Source: Helopsaltes ochotensis (Eukaryota > Chordata > Aves > Passeriformes > Locustellidae). Taken from it: a DNA stretch of 64,000 nt. Both the position numbers and the translations under genes were made by a program. Of this stretch, positions 38,901-50,725 are shown piece after piece; position 1 is the first letter of the stretch; the number at the start of each line of letters is the position of its first letter. The notes under the pieces are model-generated. The model did not search any database and was not told the DNA's origin. It worked only from the letters and a program-made list of their open reading frames with translations. The DNA is taken from NCBI GenBank assembly GCA_013400155.1, contig VXBM01000562.1, forward strand, positions 484,997-548,996, given 5' to 3'.

Positions 38901-40936
38901 AAAATTTTGTAGCTTGGAAAATATTAAACATTATAATTGCATTTATAGCTTATTCTCTGATTAAATAAGGGAAGTGCTAGCAGTTCATTTCTACGTATCA
39001 CTTGTAAAGGTACGTAGCATTTCTGAGATGTGTGTTGCATCTACAACTTTGTAGGTTGTAGATGCCAACTACTTTCTAAGACTATGATTGAGATCCTTGG
39101 CTGACTTTTGGTGAGTCTTATCAGCATGGGGAAACTATGGAATAGAACAGAGCATGAATCTGAAGTGAGCTCTTGCTACTTTCCCAGGTGAATGTGACTG
39201 GGCCATAGTGGGCATTGAGTTCAGGTTCAGCTGGGCTGACTGCAGGTTGTGGCTGCATGCTGCCTGCCCTGTGCCCCTGAAGTAGATTGTTCATCTCTAA
39301 TCTGTGTGTGGAACTGCTCTTCTGAGTGCTTCTTAATCTATTTCAGGCAAAACGAATCTGCTTAGCTGAGAGTTTAAACTTGTAAGCTAACCTGGCTCAT
39401 TCTGACTGAAGCAGATTAGTGATGCTTATGTGCGCAGGTACGCCAGGAGATGTTGTTGGATGCAGGGATAAGCAGGTTGGGTGTGGGAGGCTGAGTCTTT
39501 GCCTCAGGAAGAGTGTATGGATCTGTACACTTCTATTCTTTCCAGAAGTCCCTTTAAATAGCTTGTTTTAATGTGTCAGGAAGTGTGCTTTAAAAGCAAA
39601 ATAAATCTTGTGCAGAATAAGCATGCTGGGGTGCTTGCTGAGTGCTTGTTTTCTATTAGCTGCTGGTTCTTACCTATTTTAAACTTAATATATGACTGCT
39701 TTGCTGCAATTTTATCTAATTTGATGACCTAGGGTTTCCCTGTGATGCTGGTTTTAGTCCTCATATATCTCTAGGTATAAAATTTCAGCTAATATTTCAG
39801 TTTCCCCTGGAACCGTATGCATACAGGTACAAAGGAAAAAGACCAACTAAATGGTTTTTCAAGAATGTTGTTAAAACTGCTGTCAAACTTTTGAAGTTGA
39901 TTTTTATATTTTAAGAGTCTTACTAGAAAGTCTGTTGAGGCTTTCTTCTGTTTTTCTCTGTTGCTTAAGTAAGAGAATTTCTATGCAGGCTCATATAAAT
40001 CTCATGCTTTTTTGAGGTTAGTAATGTGATATCTACTAAGTCAACCATTTGTCACTGATGGATGGTGCCTGCATCTGAGCTGCTTAGTATTTCCATGCTG
40101 GGGTATAGATGGTGGAGCACTCATCATCCAATCTCTATTCCTTCACCAGTGATAGAAAGACCTAATAATGCTCAGCCTGTTGTCCTGCTACCATGAGCTG
40201 AACATTTCCCAGTTGTTAAGGCTCATCAGAAAAAGTCTCTGGAATGTTTTCTGTCTTGTAAATTTATCACCTGGGACTGAATGGACTTGGGATCAGACTT
40301 TTAGGTTGCCACCTCCTGTCCACTTGTAACAAGTCCTTTAAAACAGGTCCAAATCTGTTGATTGCTGATTTTTTTTTTTCCTGGTGAACCCTAGAGCTGG
40401 GAGTGGCAGATTTTGCTCTCTGTGACAGTTTCAACTCCAAGCCAGATGTGCAGCAGGCTTTCTGTGCTCTCTTCCCCCACCCCTGAAACTCAAAAATCAA
40501 GGAATGCAAGACTAATTGGGCAGTCTGTGAGAAGTGGCTTTGGGCCCGAAGTTCCAAGAAGAACCACAATGAATTTACGCTGATCAGTATTTTTAAAATG
40601 GTCAGTTCTTCAACAGAGAAGCGAACACTTGAGTGCAGGAGCTGCTTCTGAGGGCAGCCATGTTCCTGAAAGAGTTGGTACTTTTGATGTCAAAGTAGTT
40701 GTTTGACATATTGAAAAACTATACCAGAGATGCCTAAAAGAGCTTGGGGGTTTTAGGTCAATGCTCACCCATGATGATATGTTGGAAACATATTTGAATC
40801 ACAGTTTGATCACACTAATGTCTGAGGAGTAAGTGCAGGTCTGTAGACCTCATTGGTGCCATTACTCCATGTTGACTGCAGTACCTTTGAGAATGGCTAT
40901 GAGCTCTGTTGGAATGGATTTCAGTACATAAACCCG

Positions 40937-40976
40937 GCTAATATATATATATATATGCTAATATATATATATATAA
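40937..40976 (+). repeat. Duplicated (AT)n microsatellite
   Basis: Two tandem copies of gctaatatatatatatat, about 20 bp each, leave AT tracts at 40939-40956 and 40960-40975. Confidence 0.95.
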
Positions 40977-42123
40977 CCCTAAATAATAAACTATTACAAG
41001 TAGAAAATATGTTCTTGCTAGGCTTTGATATAAATCTATGAGGAATTCACCAGGAAGTGAAATGACATTTCTTAGAGCCTAGTTTCTTTTCAGGATTCTT
41101 ATGGAAGAAAGAAAGAAAATTGGTGTGCTAGATACTTCCCAGTTGTTGACATGATTGGAATGGAAATGTAAATACCTTAAAAAGTTCAGCTGTATTTTTT
41201 GTAATGTTTTATACTTCATATGTAATTGTTTCTTCAGCTGAGCAAGTAGTTGACTCCTATGTATTGGTGACTAAAAAGTGACTTCTGAACTTTGGACAGA
41301 ATGCTACCATTTGTTAGTTATCCGTGCATCTGAGAACATGGAAGCCCATGTGTAGATTATAGGAAAAATTAAAGTACATACTGCCGTGAAGGCTGTGAGG
41401 AACAACTTGAACTTCACATTGCCTGTACGATATTCTGTTTTACTCATTGGAGGACTAGATTTTTTGACAAATAGAGCTATTTAGTGAGAGAACCTTACAA
41501 TTACTAAAAGCCTTTTTGGACTGCTTCAGTGAGAAAGTTACTGTAAGGTCCATTTTGCAGGCTTCAAGCTATGTCATAGGACATAACCTTATCAGCCAGG
41601 TTTTCCAGTAAGAACAAATATAAATGCCCTGTTTTCAATGGTGGTGTTGCTATCAACAACCAATGTATTATTCAGAAAGTCATCCAGTTTGGCATTCTAT
41701 CAGTAGAAACAGTTGGAGTGAAATGCAACTGTTTGCAGCTGGACTGTTCCACACATCACTCTTACATAGTAGTAATAAAACAACATTCTGAATTATCTGG
41801 ATAATGGCTTCAAAATTTGTATTTAATCAGTTATTTGATGAATTTTGTTTTTTAACAGCTTTTCTAGGTTAGAAAATAAACAACCCAACAATGTGCTTTA
41901 TGTATGTTCAGTGGATCCAGAGCTCTATTCTTTGTTTTCAACAAGATTTGGCTTTTCCCTTGCCTGTTGTGTTGTGGGTTCCTGTGGCACTTAGCTGACA
42001 AACAGTTTTGTCTCACAGATTGTACCATCTCAGCTGCTTTAGACTTCCACCTATTACCAGCAAACTAGAAAATTTCTCCTTCTGAATATCACTACTTCAC
42101 TAGGATCTGAGCTTGGGAGGGAT

Positions 42124-42626
42124 CTACTTGCTTCCAAAATATGCTGCTCTACAATATCCACGAGGCAGCTGTGTGGCATGGCAAACGACCTTTGTGAAAT
42201 TTGATACACCTGATGTAGAAGCGAGGGCAGGCACCATGTTTGGATGGAGAGTGTTGCAGTCTGTTTGATCAGTACAGCTGATGCTGTTTAGCACTGTCTG
42301 GGAAAGATAGAGACTGCTGTTCACCTACAGGAGTCTTGAAAAATCAGGAACATAGATTAGCATACAGTAAAGGTGGGTCAAGGCAGTGATGTGGGGGGCT
42401 GTTCTTCTTTGCAACTGCTGTTGTGTGGTGCACTCATTGTTGGAAAGAAACTGTCTTAGCTTTGCATGCCTCTTTCCACATAGGCATGAGAAATTATGCC
42501 AGCTGTGGTGAACTGGTGGGTTGGTGAGACTCCTGACAGTAGTGAAGTTTGGATCCATAATGCTAGCAGTAGAACATGCCTTGCTTTTACTGCAGTGTAC
42601 AGCTTCAAGTTTATGGGTAGGTGTTC
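42124..42626 (-). other. Unexplained 167-codon minus-strand frame broken by a single TAG
   Basis: A minus-strand frame runs for about 99 codons (M at 42558, open upstream to near 42626) to a TAG at 42325-42327. It continues in the same frame for another 66 codons to a TAG near 42124. It is His/Cys/Gln-containing (HHSWHNFSCLCGKRH), with no motif I can assign. There is no splice or start support. It could be a chance frame, a decayed retrocopy or an old element. I call no function. Confidence 0.3.
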
Positions 42627-44456
42627 ATTTTGAAGTGGTGTAAGTTGTTAATTGGTCCTTAATTATTACTCGTCTCTCCTGAAAGGTGTAAGATCTGCTG
42701 TCCTTCAGATAGTTCATATCGGACATTCTTAACCCAGTGCCAGCAACACCATATACATCAGAGGAAACAGGTCAGATAAAATTGATTTGAGTATTTTTTC
42801 TGGAATGGGTACAGGGGTGGACAGTTGATTTTGGTGAAACTCCAATGAAAATGTCCTGTGGCATAGCAGTAACAGCATCTTAAATGACATAATTCACTGA
42901 AAAGAATCTCTATAACCTGTTTTTCATCCACTCAAATTATCCCAGTTTCTAATTTTAAGATTATTTGTATTTGTCTGCATCAGTATCTTTTTTATTTGGT
43001 AGTTCAGGTACATAATTTATTTGTTAACTGTATATATGGTCAGTGCTTTACTGCACTGAACATGGCTCTCTTTACTGCTTGTAGTCACATCACCTTTCTT
43101 GCTAGGAAACTGTTATAGAGCAGAAATGAGATATTAGACTTGATGGCTTTGTAGAATTGGGAAGAACTTTTGAATACCTGCCTGACATAAATGTTGTAGG
43201 CCACCTTACATTCTTATCTACCTCTGGTCGTGCAAATACAAAAACTTAGTTTTCTGGCCCTAGAAATAGTTTGAGCAAAGAAATCTCTGTTTCTGTAGGT
43301 TATTAGCAGATGCCTGGCTGCTGAATCATACTGCTTAATCAGTTACTGAAATAAGATTCTCAGAGAGCCATTTTAAGGGCATTAAATCAATAACAATAAT
43401 TGCAACCATTTCCATTTCTCCTGTGGAGCCTGCTAAGAGTCTGTTTGGGCCAGGGCCAGATTCTTTTAGACAGGCTGGGATATCATCTTCCTCCAAACCT
43501 GGCACTCACTCATGCTGTTTGTCAGCAAGTGCCTTGTTGTTCTGCAAGGTCAGATTTTAAATCTAGTGCCATAAAGCTTCTCTGTGACACAGAGAACATA
43601 ACACTTAGGAACCAATGAGTGCTAGGCAGTGTTCTGGAGATGTGAGGTTAATGAGAAGGCATTTACTGTTTTTATAATACCATGTGGAGACTGTAATTGG
43701 TTTGGATTTTTTTTTTCTTTTAAATTAGGCACTGGAAAAGGGAATTCTGTTCTGCTGTGTTCTGGTAGTATGTGACCTTATTTTACGTATGTTTTTCTAC
43801 TGATGAAAATGCTGAAAATGCAGACAAACCAGTGTGTTAGCAGATTTCAGCAAGTCTGGTAAATTCTGCCTGTATGTTTCTCTTCGTATTTTTTTACATT
43901 TATTAAAAGTAGAGAAGTGCAGATCAAAGGATCTTCCTTACCAGATGTTGATGCAAAGGCATTTAACATGTTCATTGACTAGCTCTGGAAGAAAGTACAT
44001 AATTTAGAGTTCATCTTTGGAAGTACAGCACTCAGAATGGAGACAGTATTGCTCTGCAGATACTGCAAAAATCTGATATAATGATCACAGCTGAACATTT
44101 TATAAGATATGAATTGCGACTGTGGACAGATAGGCTTTCTTCATAAAATATATATTGATCCTTGCTCTTTTAGAGCAATCTCACAGGAATAGGGCTGAGC
44201 TGTAGTTTTTCCCACCTAAATGGTAAAATACACTAGCATTTATATCTTGTGTTGCTTTCATGAGGCATGTTTTCTACCCCAATGTGACCCCAGCTACCTT
44301 TTCTTATCTCAGAAATTTGGTTTATAACTGGTGAATTAAACTCAAATAAGAAATGCCTTTGTCTATCTTATGTTACAGCCTTTTACTCTAATCTACTTTA
44401 ACAGTACTGATAGAATTACTCTTTTTTTTCCTAGCATATAAGACTTCATGTTAGCT

Positions 44457-45030
44457 GAATCAGAGAATGGGTTAGATTGGAAGGGAACACAGTGGGTCAT
44501 CGGGTGCAACCTCTCTGCTCAAGCAGGGCCATCCTAGGGCACGTGGCACAGGATTGTGTCCAGACAGTTCTTGAATATCTCCATGAGGGAGACTCCACAG
44601 CCTCTCTGGACCATCCATTCCAGTGCCTGGTCACCTGCACAATACCCAAGTTCTTCCTCACATTCAGGTAGAACTTCCTGTGCATCAGGTTCTGCCCGCT
44701 GCTTCTTGTCCTGTTGCTTGGCACCGAGCAGAGCCTGGCTCCATCCTTTTGTCACCCTCCCTGCAGATACTGACAGACATTGATGAGGCCCCCTCTCAGT
44801 CTTCTTGAAGCTGAACAGGCCCAACTCTCTCAGCCTTTTCTCTTAAGAGATGTGTTCCAGTCTCTTCATCTTCTTTGTTGCCCTCCACTGAACCTGCTCC
44901 AGGAGCTCTATGTCTCTCTTGTCCTGAGGAATCCAGAACTGGACACAGCACTACAGATTAATAGAGGGGCAGGATCACCTCCCTTGCCCTGCTGGCAGTG
45001 CTTTTCCTAATTCACCCATGCCTTGTCCTT
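44457..45030 (-). mobile_element. CR1 LINE 3' fragment, antisense
   Basis: The + strand starts with the classic antisense CR1 end (aatcagagaatgggttagattggaaggg, then cacaggattgtgtccagaca). It continues through agactccacagcctctctgg, ctcagtcttcttgaagctga and aatccagaactggacaca into cttttcctaattcaccc. It is one of the best-preserved copies here, of a different subfamily from those at 4.2 and 58.2 kb. A deletion of about 20 bp occurs near 44960. The minus frames at 44497-44724 and 44534-44824 are its broken RT C terminus. Truncated at the 5' end, as usual for CR1. Confidence 0.9.
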
Positions 45031-48000
45031 CAAACTTCTTTTAAAGAATAGGCAACTGAAACAGGAAATTAAAATAAAAATTTTGGGCAGTAGCCTGGAA
45101 TAAGCATTATCAGTTGCGGATCTTGAGGTAAAATTTGTTGTTGATAACTTGGAAAGATTTGGGTGTTTAATTCTCTCGTCATCTTGCTTAGAACAAAATA
45201 AAAAAGTGTAAAGTTCAAAAGAAGGGAAGGCTATTTAGTATTAGTAGAATATTCTTAATTTTTACCATAACCTTATAGTAATTTCTAGAAGGTTAGTCTG
45301 ATGCAGGAGCCTGCAACTGAACAGAATAGTGACATTGGACTTCTCATGGCATAACCTGCATTGCTTCTCCTTTACATCATTAGTCTTTATTAAGAGGCTT
45401 GAAAATTCTGTTCTGTGCATTGAAGCTTCTCAGGAGTAAAGGGAGTTTATTATTCTTGCTTATTAGAGGTGGTGTGAGAGGTGCTTGAAAAAGGGATATT
45501 TATTTCAACTGTTTTTTATCACTCAGAGAAAAATATTCTTTAATAGTAGTCACAGCTCTTGATTCTCCCTTTTCTGAGCTTTGATTCTGCTGTCATCCTT
45601 TTAACCAGTAGAATACTTTTTGCTGTAAAGGGTATATGTTCCCATCTGGTTGTGTGTTGTTGTTCCGTATTAGAAGACTTTTCTCAAAGAGTTCTGAGGT
45701 AGGGGACAGTTTGGTACTTGGTGTTAATTTCCTGCCCTTCATCCTGTTTTCATATAACTAAATTAATTTTAAATTCGACTAAATTTAGCTGCTATTTGTT
45801 CTCAAGGTCTGTTAGCCCACTTCGGTTAAAGATGACCTTTTTTGATCTATGTTTTCTGCCCTGTGTTGTAAGTCACTGTTTTTGGTTTTTTGATGTCTCT
45901 GCTCTTCTGTGTGTCTGCTTGTTTGTGCTGCATTTCAGCAACATTTGAGTTGTAGTTTTAGTCCAAGAAATCATGTTACCATTTTGCCAGAAGCTGACGC
46001 CAGACATCTGGTAAAATTGCAACTCACTATTAGCAAAACCTGTAATTGCAGGAAATGTACCAAAATTACTTTTATGATTAGTGGACAGGAAAGAAACTGA
46101 GACAGAGAAGTCAGTTGGGTACTTCAGAAATCATTTTGAGGTTTGCAGGCAAACATCTTAATGGCAGTGGTCTTGCTGCCAAATGCTGTTTCGCTTTTGC
46201 CTTCAGAATAGTTTGCATTAATAATGAGCAGCTCTGCTTGGAAGTTATTCATGTATTGCTCTTAGGATGCAACTTCGCAAAGCAGCACCAGGCAAGGTAA
46301 CGGTCTGTGAATGAATATGTAAAGTGGCTCAGGATACTGTACTTCTAAGGTTTTCCCACTGGAAATGCATCCCAGCCCCAGGGCCCGCCAATGTTATGGA
46401 TGCTGAAGAAAAATTTGTGTTTAGGCTGTTTTGGCCATACAACACTAGGCTTTGTGTTAAGCCTAGTAGTTGTGAAATAAGTCTGCAGCTTGGTCCTACA
46501 TTTTGTCTCTGTCACTGTGGGAGCAAAGAGGAGGTGAGAAAAGCTCTCCTTTGTGTATATTCTAAGGGAGAGGCAGGTGGCTCACCATGCCCTGGGAGCT
46601 GCACTTGTGCTGCATGTTCTGCAGTTGTTGAATGTATGTGTTAAACTAAGATGGAGTGTATTTCTAATTTAAGACTTAAAGTGGTGATGAATTTACTATC
46701 TTCCTAGTGAGCTATTACAGTGAGTAATTATCCTCATAGTTAATTCCATTTGTATTTTTCTCATTTCAGCATTTAATGATTGGATCATGCTTCTTCTCTA
46801 TTAGATAAAATCCTTGTTCACCTAGACAGTTGAGAAGAACGGAGTTGTTTCTTTGTAATAAATGTTACTGAGTGATAGTCCTAGACTTCAGAGTTGAGAT
46901 TTCTGGTTCCATGTGTTGGTTGATACCTATGGCTTAATGGGTGTTAACTCAGAAGAGATTTTCCATAACACAGTAACATTCCAGCATATCTTAGCTTAAC
47001 TGAAGTTCTCTACTAGAAAGCCAGAGGGTCATCCTCATTGTTCCTCAAACTCTTTTCCTGTGGATGAAAGACCTTGAGGAGTATAAAACTATCCTGAGCA
47101 GTTTTTGGTCTGGGCAGCTGAGAAGGTCCTTGGTGCAGTGGTGTTGATGATGCTGTAAAACTGACCCCAAGGACACCTCTTATAGGGAATATAAATGGTC
47201 TAGTCTGGGGACAAAAAGGCATGTGAAAATAGAACAGAATGCATTGTACTGTGGAGATGTCAGGCCAGCTTGGAAAGCCCTCACAACTACCACAGACCTG
47301 CAAACTTTGCTTACTTGCTTTTTGAAAGGAAGGTTGAATTCAAACCCAATACACATATCCCTCTTATCTGCACCCCATCCTTGCCACAGCATTACAGAGT
47401 GATTCTCCTTTTTCATGAGTCAAACTTCGAGGTAAAAGCAGAACTTCTGTAAGACATTATTCACTGATTATTTGCTATGATATTCTTTTTGAAACAAGAA
47501 AAATGCGGGCGTGTTTTGAAACACTTCACATACAAGAATTAAACTCACAAATTACTTACAAACAAGTGTTTGTAAAAGGAAAAATCCCCTAGTTTCTCCC
47601 TTCCTTTTATATGGTGATTGCTTTAATTTGGACAGCGAGTCTCTATTAATACATTTTATAGCATGATTCTTTGTGCTGGAGCATTAAAAACTGCTATGAT
47701 TTCAACCCAGATTACCCCCTTTCAGCCAGAGCAGCCCTTGTTTTGAGAATGCACAAAGAAGGAAGAAAAGGCCTTTGGTTTACAGCATTAAGATTTGATG
47801 CTTCTCTTGCTATTGCAAAGAGAATCCGTGGAACCCGTATGACCTGTAATACATCCAGGTTTTTTGTTCGTGTGTGCTTGAACTTTGTAGGTGATTGTAT
47901 GATCATACATACATTATTGTAGTCCAAAGAATGTGACTGCTTGTAGCTCAGACTGTTTCTTCTAAACTCTTGCTTATGAAAGGTCTGTTCACCTCTCTTC

Positions 48001-50656
48001 TACCTTAGATATTTCTTTATCAAGCCACTTAGCCTAAATACTGCTAAATGTACATAAACTCTTGTAGCATTTACTCATTTTCTAAACTGCTTTTTGTATT
48101 CTCATTCTCTAGTGGGTTTTGTGTGCTAGTTCATATTCTATCCCATGTTAAATACCTTATGTGTCAGAAGAGGGTAGCATTATGTGATAGGTCTTTCATT
48201 CCCAGAGTTAAAGCAAAGTTTTCTTTCTAATGGTTTCTGTGTGTTTGTCCCCATAACTGATAGCAAGGGACATGTCTCTGTCATGCTTTCACTACCCGTG
48301 TATTATCAGGTATTGTCTCTCTTTGAAGTAAATCCCTTTGTTTTCTGTGGGGAGTGTATCACAATAATGCAAAGTGAGACTGTAAAGTAGCACTAGAGGC
48401 TAAAGGGGATTGGGAAATTTTGGCCTGGGATTAGAGAGGAAGCTGTGTTCAGAGGCAGTCCTGGGAGAAAAAGTAAGTTGGATGGTGAAATAGGGAGAGA
48501 AGGGGTAAAGTCTGATGAAATAGGATAGTGGGGTTAAACAGGAGGCAGAGACATCTTACAGTAGACCATGTGTGGCAGGAAACCTGGAAGTGTCTTTGTT
48601 CAGAAACATTCAGGAGGAGAGGTCAGGACACCAGGAATTGGTGAAAAGCTTCAGCAGGTAGATGGAAAGTTGGGCCTGAATTTCAATGGAGAGGGAGATA
48701 GTTAAAACTGGCTGCAAAAGAAGATTAAATACAGTTGGACACAATTAAATTTAAACAGCAAACTTTAATTGTGGTATTTTTAAAATTTAATTAATACTAA
48801 ATCTAATTTTTTGTTTGCTGTCAAATTTATGTTTGACATAAGTAAGTAATTAGAGGAGTGCTTTCATTTAACGTTTGTTGCTTTAACCACTTTGCACTGA
48901 ATAAATGACAATAATTGATCATTAAAGTATATTGAGATTGTGAAAAAAGAGCAGGATAATTTCTAATGCAATGAAAACATTGCATGTGCTGCTCTGTTAA
49001 GTGTTGTCAGAGCTTTGCTGGGAGGTTAATAGTAAAGCAGGAGCAGAGAATCTTTTTAGCTGCTATTTTGTTCTGGAGCTTGGAGCTGTAAATAATGGAG
49101 TTGACTGAGAGATTTGAGGTGTGTATATGTTTAGAAGAAGTAGCTTATCATTCTTAGAAAAAGCATGTGTTCTTGTAGAATGAGACATTAACATTACAGT
49201 GTTCATGATGTATTTTATTTTCAAGAAAAGCCACTAAAAGTTTGTAAATATCTATTTCAGTCTTGCTCCAATCAACAAATGTGCTGACAAAATACAGAAG
49301 GTTTTTTATTTTCTTCATCTGTGCAATGTATTGAACACAATTTTGTGACTCCGTTACTTTGGTCATGTTTGCTGTCCTTTTATAGCACAGCAAAATTGTT
49401 CTTTAACTTTCATTTAAAGCTCATAATTTTAGTTAAATGTGTGATTTTGTCTGAGGTATCTAAACTTCGTTAAATACTTGCATGAGACTAAGTTTCTGGT
49501 ACCTATAAAAGAAGGTGGTAGATTCTTCTTTTGATTTTTGTATTTCAGTCATTGCATGTTGGCTGCTTTGGTTTGTTACTTAGCTATTGTTCAAAATCCT
49601 TCCTGTATATAAACTGTGTAGCCAGTAATCAGACAATATATTAACTGTTTTCTTCAACACATCGTGTAGGTGTCTTGCTCGTAGTGTTCTGCAACATTAG
49701 CTATCATGGCCATTACTCAAATATATATTTTTCTTTGGTAAAATATGGTTTACAGTCTCAGTGTTAACTCTATTATTTATTTATACCTGCTTGATGCTGC
49801 ATGTAAATCCCCTTTGCGTGCATGTTTTTTCAAATTGACTTAGCAGGCCTTAGATGGGCTGGCTTGTTAGGTGTGTTTGCACTTTGTCTGGTAGTTTGGC
49901 CTTGGTTTAAGTGCACCTTTTAAAACTTATTCCTGATTGTCCACTCCTGCTCCCTATTAGAATGAGTTGGAACACAGCTGTCCTGGAACACCTGGGTGAA
50001 ACTAAAGCAGAAGGTGTGCTCCAAGTGTGAGGGTCATTTTAGGCTGGGGGTGGGGTCTGGGCGGGTCTGGGAATAAATCACTTCCTCTCCCCAGAGCTCT
50101 CATCCTGTGGGTGCTCAGTCTCAGCTTTGCACCTCTGCCCCTACAGCGCTGCACTGCGTGCTTGTGAGGACCAATGCACCAGTGTTGTTCTTGGGCACAG
50201 TGTGCTTATAAGGGTCTTATACTTTTTTTCAGAAGGTAGATTTGGGTGTTGAAATCTTAGGGGATGCATTGCTTGGATGAGATGTCCCTATTCAGTATCG
50301 CACAGCTAAATAACACAGTAAAAAGCTAAGATATATTGCAGTGTTAAGATTTAGTCAAATATCTATAGAAGTTTTTGTGTTAGTCCAATTATCTTTGTCC
50401 ACTAAATCTGTAATCTCAAAAGCTTTGTTCTAGGAGCATCCACGGGCCATAAACCACCTTGTGTTTGTAGCTATTTTCTTTTCACTAAATGCTGTCATGA
50501 TACTTAGGTTAGTATTCAAGTCAGTCTAATACATTGATTTCCAAGTTCATTCTTTAAAACCTTTTCACAATCTGTTATGTTTTGTTGAAAAACAAATCCC
50601 AGCACTCCCTAACCTCCACCTCTCTACATCCACCTGTTTTTCTTTTTTCTTTACAG

Positions 50657-50725
50657 TTTCAAGTGATAAAAATGGAAAAATCAAAACAAGCAGTACTAAT
50701 AGAAATTTCGTCTTCCTGTAGCTAC
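50657..50725 (+). other. Candidate 69-nt cassette exon
   Basis: A long pyrimidine run (tttttcttttttctttacag, ending 50656) is followed 69 bases later by a strong donor, TAC|GTGAGT. The segment is open in phase 0, encoding 23 residues starting FQVIKMEKSK, so it could insert in frame between the candidate 5' exon and the exon at 54372. The codons match no domain I know. The signal strength is above what the rest of the intron shows, but a pseudo-exon is quite possible. Confidence 0.25.
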
